From CAJQLB01 sp905479065 (GTDB taxonomy: Bacteria > Bacteroidota > Bacteroidia > Flavobacteriales > Flavobacteriaceae): a DNA stretch of 64,000 nucleotides. Shown here in pieces: positions 52,547 to 61,676 of the stretch (its first letter is position 1; the number at the start of each line of letters is the position of its first letter). The notes beneath the pieces are model-generated. The model worked only from the letters and a program-made list of their open reading frames with translations, was not told where the DNA came from and ran no database searches. The translations under genes and the position numbers were made by a program. The stretch lies in the NCBI GenBank assembly GCA_943846735.1, contig OX044364.1, positions 1,798,001-1,862,000 on the forward strand, read 5' to 3'.

Positions 52547-52995
52547 GTCATATTCGCATTACAAAACAATTCTCATTTGAAACAGGACACGCGCTTTACG
52601 GCTATGATGGTAAATGTAAAAATGTTCATGGTCATAGCTATCGGCTAGAGGTTACGGTTATTGGGATTCCTATAAATGATAACACGAATGTTAAATTTGG
52701 CATGGTTATCGACTTTGGAGATCTTAAAAAAATTGTAAAAGAAGAAATTGTCAATGTTTTTGATCATGCTACAGTCTTCAATAAAAACACTCCACATGTT
52801 GAATTAGCAAGAGAACTGGAAATTAGAGGGCACAATGTTTTGCTTGTTGATTACCAACCAACAAGTGAAATGATGGTCATTGATTTTGCTTCAAAAATAA
52901 AAAAGCGATTACCAAGAAATATTAAATTATTCTCTTTGAAACTTCAAGAAACAGCCACAAGTTTTGCAGAATGGTATGCAAAAGATAATGAATAA
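52543..52995 (+). CDS. queD: 6-Pyruvoyl tetrahydropterin synthase/QueD family protein
   Basis: A 150-residue T-fold enzyme. Zinc ligands are visible as His in FETGHALYG and the pair in NVHGHSYRLEV; the catalytic Cys is in GKCKNVHGH and the Asp-His pair in VFDHATVFN. KLQETATSFAEWY at the end contains the pterin-anchoring Glu. QueD makes 6-carboxytetrahydropterin for queuosine; some homologues serve other pterin pathways. It is coupled to the mini-ORF before it and overlaps the next gene by 8 nt. Confidence 0.92.
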   Translation: MSHIRITKQFSFETGHALYGYDGKCKNVHGHSYRLEVTVIGIPINDNTNVKFGMVIDFGDLKKIVKEEIVNVFDHATVFNKNTPHVELARELEIRGHNVLLVDYQPTSEMMVIDFASKIKKRLPRNIKLFSLKLQETATSFAEWYAKDNE

Positions 52996-53758
52996 GGTTC
53001 AGCACATATCCGTTTCTAAAGGTAAAAAAGTCTATTTTTCATCAGATAACCACTTGGGGGCTCCAACTATGGGTAAATCTAAGGAGCGTGAAAAAAAATT
53101 CGTTAATTGGTTAGATCATATAAAAACTGATGCAGCAGCAATCTTTCTTCTTGGCGATTTATTTGATTTTTGGTTTGAGTATAATAAAGTTATTCCTAAA
53201 GGGTTTACTAGAACTTTAGGAAAACTCGCTGAAATTTCTGATTCTGGTATTCCTATTTATTATTTTGTTGGTAATCACGATTTATGGATGAATGGATATT
53301 TTGAAGAAGAACTAAATATTCCTGTTTTTCATAAGCCAAAAGAATTCTTTATAAATCAAACTTCCTTTTTTATAGGTCATGGTGACGGCCTTGGACCGCA
53401 TGATATAGCCTACAAGCGAATGAAAAAAGTCTTTATAAATCCTATTTTTAAATGGGTTTTTAAATGGGTTCATCCAGATATAGGGGTGGCTATCGCTCAA
53501 TACTTATCAGTAAAAAATAAGCTTATTTCTGGAGATCAAGACGCACAATTCTTAGGAAATGATAACGAATGGCTTGTACAATATTGTAAAAGGAAACTTG
53601 AAGAAAATCATCGCGATTATTTTGTGTTTGGTCATAGACATCTACCATTAGAAATCCCACTAAACACAGCATCTACTTATATCAATTTAGGAGATTGGAT
53701 ACAATATTTTACCTATGGTGTCTTTGACGGAAACAAACTTGAATTAAAAACATACTAG
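52988..53758 (+). CDS. UDP-2,3-diacylglucosamine diphosphatase-like metallophosphoesterase
   Basis: I start at MNKVQHISV, whose ATG overlaps the queD stop; earlier in-frame ATGs would add up to eight residues. The product is about 256 residues. Two-metal phosphoesterase motifs are present: YFSSDNHLGAP (Asp20, His22), LLGDLFDFWFEY, FVGNHDLWM, IGHGDGLGP and FGHRHLPLEI. They match LpxH, which hydrolyses UDP-2,3-diacylglucosamine to lipid X in lipid A synthesis at the inner membrane. Its stop shares bases with the convergent MFS gene. Confidence 0.9.
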   Translation: MNKVQHISVSKGKKVYFSSDNHLGAPTMGKSKEREKKFVNWLDHIKTDAAAIFLLGDLFDFWFEYNKVIPKGFTRTLGKLAEISDSGIPIYYFVGNHDLWMNGYFEEELNIPVFHKPKEFFINQTSFFIGHGDGLGPHDIAYKRMKKVFINPIFKWVFKWVHPDIGVAIAQYLSVKNKLISGDQDAQFLGNDNEWLVQYCKRKLEENHRDYFVFGHRHLPLEIPLNTASTYINLGDWIQYFTYGVFDGNKLELKTY

Positions 53759-55020
53759 TCAGATTCATGTGCCTTCATGTCTTCTGTTAAATCTAACTTT
53801 CTAAATGATGGCGAAACAATTCCAGTTGTAACAACCGTAATTAATGTCATCGTTCCTCCAAAAACAACAGCAGAAACAGCTCCCATTAATTTTGCTGTTA
53901 AACCACTTTCAAAAGCTCCAAGCTCATTGGATGAGCCAACGAACATGGAATTTACTGAAGCAACGCGCCCCCTCATATCGTCAGGGGTTTTTAATTGTAA
54001 AATTGTTTGTCTAATCACCATTGAAACTCCATCCGTTACACCACTAAAAAATAAGGCTATCACAGATATCCAAAACACAGAAGATATCCCAAAAACAATA
54101 ATACAAAGACCAAAACCAAAAATCGCAATAAGTAATTTCATCCCAGCATGTCTACTAATTGGAATATATGCTGTTACAAGCATTGTTAAAAATGCACCAA
54201 CTGCCGGAGCCGCCCTTAAAACTCCGAATCCTTCTGGACCAACCTTGAGAATGTCTTGTGCAAAAACTGGTAATAAAGCAACTGCGCCACCAAATAAAAC
54301 AGCCACCATGTCTAAGGTAATAGCTCCTAATATCGCTTTTGTTTTGAACACAAATCGCACACCTTCCTTTAAACTCTGAAAAATTGGTTCTCCAATTTTT
54401 GGATTTAAAATTGGTTTTGGTGGAATTTTAAATAAAAAAATTAATGAAGAAATGACTAAACCAAAAACAACACATAAGGACCAATGAACACCAATCCAAT
54501 GAATGCACGCCCCTGCAAATGCAGGTCCTAGAACGGACGCCATTTGCCATGTTGAGCTATTCCAAGTAGCAGCATTTGGATACACTTTTTTTGGAACGAT
54601 TAAAGCTACCAGTGAAAAAATCGTTGGCCCAAAAAATGATCGTAAAAACCCTCCAAAAAAAACAAGGCCATAAATACAATACAACACGCTATTTACAGTC
54701 CAGTCCTCAACAACTCGTGGCCAAGTGAGTAAAAACAAACCAAAACTAATAAAACTAAAAGCAGCAATACACTTGGCTAATAAGTTTCTCTTTTCACTCT
54801 GATCAACAATATGACCGGCAAACAGAGCCATGGTAAAAGCAGGAATTATTTCCATAAGACCAATAATTCCTAATGATAACGGATCCTTCGTCAATGTATA
54901 TACCTGCCATTCAATAATTATAAATTGCATAGACCAACCAAAGACTAACGCGAATCTCACTAATAAAAAAATATTAAACTCCTTAAATCGAAGCGCTGCG
55001 TAAGGATCTGTTTTTGACAT
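53755..55020 (-). CDS. MFS transporter (EntS-like)
   Basis: A 421-residue transporter with about twelve helices. The N-terminal FNIFLLVRFALVFGWSMQFI and GLMEIIPAFTMALFAGHIVD, followed by the loop motif DQSEKRNLL, match the MFS_3 (enterobactin exporter-like) group. KTPDDMRGRVASVNSMFVG is a second typical block. The substrate is unknown. The start lies 1 nt after the recJ stop, so it is transcribed with recJ. Confidence 0.87.
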   Translation of the reverse strand: MSKTDPYAALRFKEFNIFLLVRFALVFGWSMQFIIIEWQVYTLTKDPLSLGIIGLMEIIPAFTMALFAGHIVDQSEKRNLLAKCIAAFSFISFGLFLLTWPRVVEDWTVNSVLYCIYGLVFFGGFLRSFFGPTIFSLVALIVPKKVYPNAATWNSSTWQMASVLGPAFAGACIHWIGVHWSLCVVFGLVISSLIFLFKIPPKPILNPKIGEPIFQSLKEGVRFVFKTKAILGAITLDMVAVLFGGAVALLPVFAQDILKVGPEGFGVLRAAPAVGAFLTMLVTAYIPISRHAGMKLLIAIFGFGLCIIVFGISSVFWISVIALFFSGVTDGVSMVIRQTILQLKTPDDMRGRVASVNSMFVGSSNELGAFESGLTAKLMGAVSAVVFGGTMTLITVVTTGIVSPSFRKLDLTEDMKAHESD

Positions 55021-55021
55021 A

Positions 55022-56713
55022 TTATGGTTTTATATCTTTAATTTTTAATTGTAAAGTAATGTTCCCTTGCCAGTGGTTTTCATCAATAGAGTATATAGCT
55101 TTAAACAATTTGTGATTTGAAATTATATTTAATTTATCTCCCAAGCTAAATCCAATTCCTGGAATAGGGGTTCCTCCCGACTGGGTTAATGTCATTCGTA
55201 GATGCTTTAAGTCTTCTCCAACACATTTCCCAAAACCTGTGTCTTTTAAATTATCAGACATAAATATTGGACTCATGTTTCCGGGGCCAAAAGGCGCAAA
55301 TTGCTTTAAAATTCTCCATAATTTTTGATCTATTTGACCTAAGTCAATGGATGCATCTACTTTTGCCTCTGGAGTCACATAAGCCAAATTAATAGTTTTT
55401 GAAACTTCATATTCAAATGCCTCCTTGAAAGCCTCATAATTTTCCAACCTAATGGTTAAACCTGCTGCATATTTGTGTCCTCCAAATTGTTCAATATGTT
55501 CTGAACATGACTCAAGTGCGTTATAAATATCAAATCCAGGAATAGATCTTGCTGACGCAGCCAAAAAATCTCCACTTTTTGTGAATACTATTGTTGGCCT
55601 ATAATATGTTTCTATAAGCCTTGAAGCAACAATACCAATAACACCTTTATGCCAAGTGTCTTTAAAAACGATCGTTGTCATCTTTTCCTCTTCTTTATCA
55701 TCCTTAATTAGTTGCAGCGCCTCATTGGTAATTTGCTTATCTGTTTCTCTTCTGTCTAAGTTAAACTGCTCTATTTCAGCTGCGTATTCATTCACCAAAA
55801 TTACATTTGTTTCAGACAATAAAGTGACCGCATAATTACCGTGTTTCATCCGTCCAGCAGCATTAATTCTTGGCGCAACTCGAAATACAAGATCTGTTAT
55901 TGTGATATTTTGTTTGTTTGCTTGGCGCAAAATTATTTCAATTCCGGGTCGTGGATTCGAGTTGACCACTTGTAATCCAAAATAAGCAAGAACTCTGTTC
56001 TCTCCAGTAATTGGCACTATATCTGCACCAATTGCCAATACTACTAGGTCTAGATATGCAGTGAGTGCATCAATACTCTTTCCTTCTTTTGAGTTCAGGG
56101 CTTGAATAAGCTTAAATCCAACTCCGCAACCACATAATTCTTTGTAAGGGTATGTACAATCTTGTCGTTTAGGGTCTAAAACAGCCACCGCACCGGGCAG
56201 TTGAGCTGCAGGTCTATGATGGTCACAAATAATAAAATCAATACCTTTATTTTTTGCGTAAAGAACTTTGTCAATAGCTTTTACACCACAATCAAGAGCG
56301 ATTATTAGGGTAAAATCATTATCATGAGCAAAGTCTATTCCCTTATATGACACCCCATACCCCTCCTCATACCTGTCGGGGATGTAGGTTGCAACAGTTC
56401 GTGTTCTGGTTGTTAAATAAGTAGACATCAAGGCGACAGATGATGTTCCATCGACATCATAATCTCCATACACTAAAATATGTTCTCCCGAATTAATTGC
56501 TTTTTCAATTCTTGATACTGCGGCCTCCATATCTTTCATTAAAAAAGGATCGTGCAAGTCTTCTAAATTAGGTCTGAAAAAATGCTTCGCATCATGGAAT
56601 GTTTCAATACCCCTTTGAACTAAAAGAGCTGCAATAACATCATTTATTTGAAGTTGGTCTTTAAGATGTTCAACCTTTGTAACATCTGGTTTCGGCTTGA
56701 GTGTCCAACGCAT
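55022..56713 (-). CDS. recJ: Single-stranded-DNA-specific exonuclease RecJ
   Basis: A 563-residue 5'-3' exonuclease for recombination and mismatch repair. DHH-family motifs are HILVYGDYDVDGTSSVALM (about residues 78-97), LIIALDCGVKAIDK and the namesake FIICDHHRPA; the DHHA1 part has GHKYAAGLTI. Length is normal. It lies between the OsmC gene (15 nt upstream) and the MFS gene (1 nt downstream). Confidence 0.96.
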   Translation of the reverse strand: MRWTLKPKPDVTKVEHLKDQLQINDVIAALLVQRGIETFHDAKHFFRPNLEDLHDPFLMKDMEAAVSRIEKAINSGEHILVYGDYDVDGTSSVALMSTYLTTRTRTVATYIPDRYEEGYGVSYKGIDFAHDNDFTLIIALDCGVKAIDKVLYAKNKGIDFIICDHHRPAAQLPGAVAVLDPKRQDCTYPYKELCGCGVGFKLIQALNSKEGKSIDALTAYLDLVVLAIGADIVPITGENRVLAYFGLQVVNSNPRPGIEIILRQANKQNITITDLVFRVAPRINAAGRMKHGNYAVTLLSETNVILVNEYAAEIEQFNLDRRETDKQITNEALQLIKDDKEEEKMTTIVFKDTWHKGVIGIVASRLIETYYRPTIVFTKSGDFLAASARSIPGFDIYNALESCSEHIEQFGGHKYAAGLTIRLENYEAFKEAFEYEVSKTINLAYVTPEAKVDASIDLGQIDQKLWRILKQFAPFGPGNMSPIFMSDNLKDTGFGKCVGEDLKHLRMTLTQSGGTPIPGIGFSLGDKLNIISNHKLFKAIYSIDENHWQGNITLQLKIKDIKP

Positions 56714-56728
56714 AAATACCTCAGATAA

Positions 56729-57151
56729 TTAATTATTTTGATAGTGAATCTCGATACTTAATTCAGCAAATCGTCGAAACATTTCCATGACTCCACAGTA
56801 TTTTTCAACTGACAAATCAACTGCTTTTTTAAACTTTGATTGATTTAGATTATTCCCTTTAAAATAATATCTGATAATTACTTTATTGAAATATTTTGGA
56901 TGCTCTTGTGTTAATTCTCCTTCTACATCCATGTTAAATTCGTAGTCTGTAATCTTCATTTTATTTAAAATTGAAACTACATCAATCCCAGAGCAACCCG
57001 CAAGAGCAGACAACATCATCGTTTTTGGCGATACTCCAAAAAGCTTGTCTGAGCCTTCTACATGAGTATCCATCAAGGTGGTATTACCACTCGGATCGTC
57101 AGACTCAAAAGACATACCTCCTTGCCATTCTACTTTGACTTTTCTTATCAT
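56729..57151 (-). CDS. OsmC family protein
   Basis: I choose the internal ATG giving MIRKVKVEWQGGMSFES because a promoter -7 box overlaps the longer alternative start, which would add eleven residues. The 140-residue product has the redox Cys in LSALAGCSGIDVVSIL, while the second Cys is VEKYCGVMEMFR. OsmC proteins reduce organic hydroperoxides. The gene precedes recJ by 15 nt and is probably the first gene of an osmC-recJ-MFS unit. Confidence 0.88.
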   Translation of the reverse strand: MIRKVKVEWQGGMSFESDDPSGNTTLMDTHVEGSDKLFGVSPKTMMLSALAGCSGIDVVSILNKMKITDYEFNMDVEGELTQEHPKYFNKVIIRYYFKGNNLNQSKFKKAVDLSVEKYCGVMEMFRRFAELSIEIHYQNN

Positions 57152-57181
57152 ATATAAATATTTTTTGTTTCTTGTTACTAT

Positions 57182-57189
57182 CAAAAATA
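57182..57189 (-). promoter_or_regulatory. Promoter -7 element of the osmC-recJ-MFS unit
   Basis: The minus strand reads TATTTTTG, an exact TAnnTTTG match, about 30 nt upstream of the chosen OsmC start and overlapping the longer alternative start. It supports the shorter protein. Confidence 0.5.
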
Positions 57190-57216
57190 AGACTATTAAA
57201 TTAATAATTTAGACAT

Positions 57217-57819
57217 ATGGCATTGGTAAATCCTCTATCCTCAAATCACGATTCAGAAACTCATGAATTAGCAGCATTCTTCAACGAAACTTTAGGTTTT
57301 TGTCCTAACTCTGTATTAACTATGCAGCATCGCCCCACCATAAGTAAAGCTTTTATCAATTTAAATAAGGCTGTAATGGCTAATGAAGGAAAGGTGACCT
57401 CTGCTCTAAAACGAATGATTGCTTGGGTAAGTAGCAACGCAACAGGGTGCAGATATTGCCAAGCTCATGCGATCAGAGCTGCAGAACGATACGGCGCTAA
57501 GGATGAGCAGCTAAAACATATTTGGGAGTTCAAAACACATCCAGCTTTTAATGATGCCGAACGTGTTGCTTTAGAATTTAGTCTTGCTGCTTCATTAGTT
57601 CCAAATGCTGTTAATGCTGATATTAAATCACAATTACATGCTTATTGGAATGATGGCGAAATCGTTGAAATATTGGGAGTCATTTCTCTTTTTGGTTTTT
57701 TAAACCGTTGGAATGACAGTATGGGGACCACTATTGAGGAAGATGCTGTTAATAGCGGTAAGCAATATCTTGAAGGGCATGGTTGGGACGAAGGAAAGCA
57801 TAACGGCTCTGCCTATTAA
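57217..57819 (+). CDS. Carboxymuconolactone decarboxylase (AhpD-like) family protein
   Basis: A 200-residue helical protein with the AhpD-type redox site GCRYCQAHAIRAAERYG (CxxC then His, near residue 78). AhpD-like proteins act as thiol peroxidase or adaptor reductases. It is transcribed away from OsmC, another peroxide-linked protein, across a 65-nt spacer; a shared oxidative-stress role is inference. It is alone on the plus strand. Confidence 0.9.
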   Translation: MALVNPLSSNHDSETHELAAFFNETLGFCPNSVLTMQHRPTISKAFINLNKAVMANEGKVTSALKRMIAWVSSNATGCRYCQAHAIRAAERYGAKDEQLKHIWEFKTHPAFNDAERVALEFSLAASLVPNAVNADIKSQLHAYWNDGEIVEILGVISLFGFLNRWNDSMGTTIEEDAVNSGKQYLEGHGWDEGKHNGSAY

Positions 57820-57841
57820 TACTTATTAAAGTCTTAAAAAA

Positions 57842-58513
57842 TTATTTTTTGCCCTGAACAACAATCACTAATTCTCCTTTTGGGGTGTTGTTCGAATAAT
57901 AATCTAATACTGTTTTAGCAGTACCTCTGTATGTTTCCTCATACATTTTTGATAATTCTCTTGACACTGAAACACATCTGTCCTCTCCAAAAAAATCACA
58001 GAAAGAGGACAGTGTTTTTAAAAGCTTATGAGGGCTTTCATAAAAAATCATGGTTCTTGTTTCATCTGCTAGTAATCGCATTCGGGTTTGCCTACCTTTC
58101 TTAATTGGTAAAAATCCTTCAAACACAAATTTATCATTAGGTAAACCACTATTTACCAAAGCGGGAACAAAGGCAGTTGCACCCGGCAAGCAGTCTACCT
58201 CAATATCATTTTGAATACAGGCTCTCACGAGTAAAAATCCTGGATCAGAAATAGCAGGAGTCCCGGCGTCACTAATTAAAGCTAAGTTTGTTCCTGATTT
58301 TAATTTTTGAATGATTCCACCAACAGTTTTATGTTCATTATGCATATGATGACTTTGCATCGATGTTTTAATGTTAAAATGCTTTAATAGTTTTCCTGAC
58401 GTTCTTGTGTCTTCCGCTAAAATCAGGTCGACCTCTTTTAAAACTTCAAGAGCTCTCAAGGTTATGTCTTGAAGGTTTCCTATTGGAGTCGGGACTATAA
58501 ACAATTTACTCAT
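57842..58513 (-). CDS. rsmI: 16S rRNA (cytidine(1402)-2'-O)-methyltransferase
   Basis: Methylates C1402 of 16S rRNA with SAM. The tetrapyrrole-methylase fold begins LFIVPTPIGNLQDITLRALE, with LAEDTRTSGKLLKHF and LISDAGTPAISDPGFLLV, all diagnostic for RsmI. Its 223 residues are at the short end of the family, lacking the usual C-terminal extension. The start overlaps the stop of the upstream gene by 4 nt. Confidence 0.94.
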   Translation of the reverse strand: MSKLFIVPTPIGNLQDITLRALEVLKEVDLILAEDTRTSGKLLKHFNIKTSMQSHHMHNEHKTVGGIIQKLKSGTNLALISDAGTPAISDPGFLLVRACIQNDIEVDCLPGATAFVPALVNSGLPNDKFVFEGFLPIKKGRQTRMRLLADETRTMIFYESPHKLLKTLSSFCDFFGEDRCVSVSRELSKMYEETYRGTAKTVLDYYSNNTPKGELVIVVQGKK

Positions 58514-59259
58514 GAACCAAACTTGGTTTCAATAATTTCCATAAAACGATTTTCAATGTCAGATTTATCAACCCAATTATTGTGTTCCGGCTTGACTTTA
58601 TTTTGTATAAAGTCATAGGCTAGTTTAAAAGAATTCAAAGTATTTAACTCTGATAGAGCGCGTTCATAGTCTTCAATTTTACCGTCAAAAAGATGTGTTA
58701 CAAATGCTAGCTTATCATTTAATCCTATAGAAAATTTACTTTTTTTGAGCCTATCATGAAGTGTTTTCTTACTCTCATCAGTCTGTGTATTATTTAAATC
58801 TACAACAGGTTCAAAAACAGGGATTTCTTGGAAATCAGCAACTAAATTCTCTAACTCATTTTCCAAATCTGTAGCAACTGGAATTACAGAATCCACTAAA
58901 GCATCAATTGCATGTGTCTCATTTGGCATTTGAGCAACCATGTCCTTTATTTTTTCCATAACTGGCTCAAAAATCTCATCATCTTCAGTATCATCAAGAT
59001 TAACATAAACCTGATTTTCAACCTCAACCGCATCACTAACGGTATTATTGAACGTTTTTTCAATAGTATCAAAAAAAGAAGTACCACTCCCTATTGTTGG
59101 CATGTCATCTTCAAAGTTTTCCTGAGCAAATTTTAAAACAGTTAATTTCTCGTAAAGTTCAGAAACTTCAGCATATAATTTATTGACATCCTCCTGACCT
59201 TTTAATTTTAAAATTCTATGGGCTATACTAATTAAATCTGCCTCGAGTTTCTTCTTCAT
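58510..59259 (-). CDS. Bacteroidota-specific hypothetical protein upstream of rsmI
   Basis: A 249-residue soluble protein. The N-terminus is helical and coiled-coil-like (LISIAHRILKLKGQEDVNKL), the centre acidic, and the C-terminal 80 residues carry a conserved-looking block (FSIGLNDKLAFVTHLFDGKI, then LNTLNSFKLAYDFIQNKV). I recall this arrangement in other flavobacterial genomes but no function is known. A 4-nt overlap with rsmI implies coupling, so a role in ribosome or cell-cycle biology is conceivable. Confidence 0.75.
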   Translation of the reverse strand: MKKKLEADLISIAHRILKLKGQEDVNKLYAEVSELYEKLTVLKFAQENFEDDMPTIGSGTSFFDTIEKTFNNTVSDAVEVENQVYVNLDDTEDDEIFEPVMEKIKDMVAQMPNETHAIDALVDSVIPVATDLENELENLVADFQEIPVFEPVVDLNNTQTDESKKTLHDRLKKSKFSIGLNDKLAFVTHLFDGKIEDYERALSELNTLNSFKLAYDFIQNKVKPEHNNWVDKSDIENRFMEIIETKFGS

Positions 59260-59360
59260 AACTTTTAAATATAATACAATTTAGGTTTTTGATTTTTAAT
59301 AAATTTACGCCACCTTTATGGAAACGAAAATTTACCTCGTTTTATTGATAAAATTACAAA

Positions 59361-60008
59361 ATGTTTCTTGAAAATACAGTAAATCATAAAGAACAATTTG
59401 GGTGGATAGAAGTCATTTGTGGATCTATGTTTTCGGGTAAAACAGAAGAGCTCATTCGGAGGTTGAAACGTGCTCAATTTGCAAAACAAAAAGTGGAAAT
59501 ATTCAAACCCACCATTGATGTTAGATACAATGAAGATAAAGTAGTCTCTCATGATGCCAATGAAATTAGGTCGACTCCTGTACCTGCAGCGGCAAACATT
59601 CCTATTCTGGCAGATGGCTGTGATGTTGTTGGTATTGACGAAGGTCAGTTTTTCGATAATGAAATTGTTCGAGTATGTAATGATCTCGCCAATAAAGGTA
59701 TTCGTGTTATCGTAGCTGGATTAGATATGGATTTTAAAGGGAATCCATTTGGCCCAATGCCCAATCTTATGGCGACTGCCGAGTATGTTACCAAAGTACA
59801 CGCTGTATGTACAAAAACTGGAAATCTAGCTCAATATAGTTACAGAAAAGCCAAAAGCAATAATTTAGTACTGTTAGGAGAGGTTGAAGAATATGAGCCT
59901 CTTAGTAGAGCTGCTTATTACAAATCAATGCTTCGAGAAAAGCTTCGAAACATTACCGTTAATGAGCACGAAGAATTATCTACTAAACGTAAAACAGGAA
60001 ATGGCTGA
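59361..60008 (+). CDS. tdk: Thymidine kinase
   Basis: A 215-residue type II thymidine kinase, salvaging thymidine to dTMP. The P-loop GSMFSGKTEELIRRL starts at residue 21; VVGIDEGQFFDNEIV has the catalytic Glu, and the lasso loop includes NLMATAEYVTKVHAVCTKTG. The zinc-binding CxxC pairs of many type II enzymes are incomplete: only one Cys remains in AVCTKTGNLAQYSYRK and the second pair is missing, so the zinc site is probably lost. It overlaps alr by 8 nt. Confidence 0.93.
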   Translation: MFLENTVNHKEQFGWIEVICGSMFSGKTEELIRRLKRAQFAKQKVEIFKPTIDVRYNEDKVVSHDANEIRSTPVPAAANIPILADGCDVVGIDEGQFFDNEIVRVCNDLANKGIRVIVAGLDMDFKGNPFGPMPNLMATAEYVTKVHAVCTKTGNLAQYSYRKAKSNNLVLLGEVEEYEPLSRAAYYKSMLREKLRNITVNEHEELSTKRKTGNG

Positions 60009-61110
60009 AGCCCACGAAACAATCTTAGAAGTTAATTTAAATGCACTCGAGCAGAATTACATTTATCTTAAATCTAAACTTCAAAAAAAAACAAAATTTT
60101 TAGCCGTTGTTAAAGCTTTTGGTTACGGCAGTGACGCAGGTATTATCTCTCAAAAACTTCAGCAATTAGAGGTAGATTATTTTGCAGTTGCTTACACGTC
60201 TGAAGGTGTTGCTCTGAGAAAAGCGGGAATCACCAAGCCCATTCTTATATTCCATCCTCAAATTGTCAATTTTAAAACAATTATTAAACATTGTTTGGAA
60301 CCGAACTTATACAGCTTTAAAGTGCTAGAGGCTTTTCAACAAATAGCAAAAGAATTTAATCAAGCAAACTATCCCGTTCATATTAAATTTAATACCGGTC
60401 TCAATAGGCTTGGATTTAATAAAAATAAGATTGATAGTGTGATTTCTATATTAAAAGCGAGCTCAGTGATAAAGGTAAAGTCTGTCTTTTCTCACTTAGC
60501 AGTAAGTGAAGATTTAAAGGAATTTAATTTTACGAACAATCAAATAGCTTCCTTTAAAAGAATTGCTGATACATTCACAAAAAACATAGGCTATAAACCG
60601 ATTATTCATCTGTGCAATACCTCTGGGGTGTTAAATTATCCTAAAGCGCATTTTGATATGGTACGATGTGGTATTGGACTCTATGGGTTTGGAAATTCTA
60701 AAGAAAAACATCATCAATTAACCCCAATAGCTTCATTAAAATCTATTATATCACAAATACATGACATTACTGAGGGGGATTCTGTTGGCTACAATAGAGC
60801 TTATGTTGCCAAGAAAAATATGAAAATAGCAACCATTCCTGTCGGTCATGCTGATGGCTTAGGGAGACAATACGGGAATGAAGCCGGATTTGTGTATATA
60901 AATCAAAAAAAAGCATTTATTGTTGGCAACGTTTGTATGGACATGATTATGGTTGATGTCACTAATATTCCTTGTGAAGAGGGGAATCAGGTTGTTATAT
61001 TTAACCAAGATCAAAGTGCTGAAAACTTGGCACTATCCTCTGGCACAATCTCTTATGAGCTCATTAGTTCAATTTCGCAACGAATACCAAGAAGCTACAT
61101 CGATAATTAA
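60001..61110 (+). CDS. alr: Alanine racemase
   Basis: Interconverts L- and D-alanine for peptidoglycan. I start at MAEAHETILEVNLNALEQNY, as alanine racemases begin just before this segment; upstream in-frame ATGs lie inside tdk. The PLP lysine is K38 in AVVKAFGYGSDAG and the second base is the Tyr in DSVGYNRAYVA. The product of 369 residues has normal length. The start overlaps the tdk stop by 8 nt (ATGGCTGA), showing coupling. Confidence 0.95.
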   Translation: MAEAHETILEVNLNALEQNYIYLKSKLQKKTKFLAVVKAFGYGSDAGIISQKLQQLEVDYFAVAYTSEGVALRKAGITKPILIFHPQIVNFKTIIKHCLEPNLYSFKVLEAFQQIAKEFNQANYPVHIKFNTGLNRLGFNKNKIDSVISILKASSVIKVKSVFSHLAVSEDLKEFNFTNNQIASFKRIADTFTKNIGYKPIIHLCNTSGVLNYPKAHFDMVRCGIGLYGFGNSKEKHHQLTPIASLKSIISQIHDITEGDSVGYNRAYVAKKNMKIATIPVGHADGLGRQYGNEAGFVYINQKKAFIVGNVCMDMIMVDVTNIPCEEGNQVVIFNQDQSAENLALSSGTISYELISSISQRIPRSYIDN

Positions 61111-61180
61111 TAAAATTGATAGGTCTAATTAAAATTTTACTACTTTTAAAGTTCTTAAACAATAATTAATATTTGAAAAT

Positions 61181-61582
61181 ATGTTAAAAGAATTCAAAAA
61201 TTTTATCATGACGGGAAACGTCATTGATTTATCGGTAGCCGTATTACTAGCTGGAGCAATGGGCTTAGTTGTTAATGGTTTTGTAAATGATATTATGATG
61301 CCGTTTGTAGGTCACTTTAGTGGTGGATTAGATTTTGCAGACATGAAAGTCGTTCTTGATGAAGCTGTTGTAGGCGCCGATGGTGCTATTACCAAAGCTG
61401 AAAACGCCATCATGTATGGAAAGTGGATTAATTCGATTATCAATTTAGTCATTGTTGGGTTTGTTTTATTTTTAATTGTAAAAGCTTACAATAAAACAAA
61501 AAAACCACCTGCTCCTGCAGGACCTAAAGGTCCGTCTGATAATGATTTATTAACAGAAATAAGAGATTTACTTAAAAAGTAA
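61181..61582 (+). CDS. mscL: Large-conductance mechanosensitive channel
   Basis: A 133-residue inner-membrane channel that opens on hypo-osmotic shock. The N-terminus MLKEFKNFIMTGNVIDLSVA and the first pore helix VLLAGAMGLVVNGFVNDIMM are typical of MscL; a second helix (INLVIVGFVLFLIVKAYNK) follows the periplasmic loop. The C-terminal helix LTEIRDLLKK is conserved. It follows alr after 70 nt and ends at a strong terminator. Confidence 0.95.
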   Translation: MLKEFKNFIMTGNVIDLSVAVLLAGAMGLVVNGFVNDIMMPFVGHFSGGLDFADMKVVLDEAVVGADGAITKAENAIMYGKWINSIINLVIVGFVLFLIVKAYNKTKKPPAPAGPKGPSDNDLLTEIRDLLKK

Positions 61583-61592
61583 GTTTTTATCA

Positions 61593-61632
61593 GCACAAAA
61601 AAAACCACTTTAAAAAGTGGTTTTTTTTGTGC
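61593..61632. terminator. Very strong palindromic terminator after mscL
   Basis: A perfect 19-bp stem, with CCACTTT and AAAGTGG inside runs of eight A and eight T and closing GCAC/GTGC arms, around two A bases. The symmetric A and T runs make it able to work in both directions, though both neighbours are on the plus strand. Confidence 0.93.
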
Positions 61633-61676
61633 AAAATGAGATTAAATAGATATTTTTGGTCTCAAATTTTGTTTCT

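Noticed and set aside
57152..57184. Longer OsmC protein starting 11 codons upstream
   Set aside because: The extra codons overlap a -7 promoter box and add a Tyr/Lys stretch absent from the family.
59884..60000. Upstream ATG extending alanine racemase by 39 residues into tdk
   Set aside because: The extra residues are the out-of-frame reading of the tdk 3' end and do not resemble the family N-terminus.
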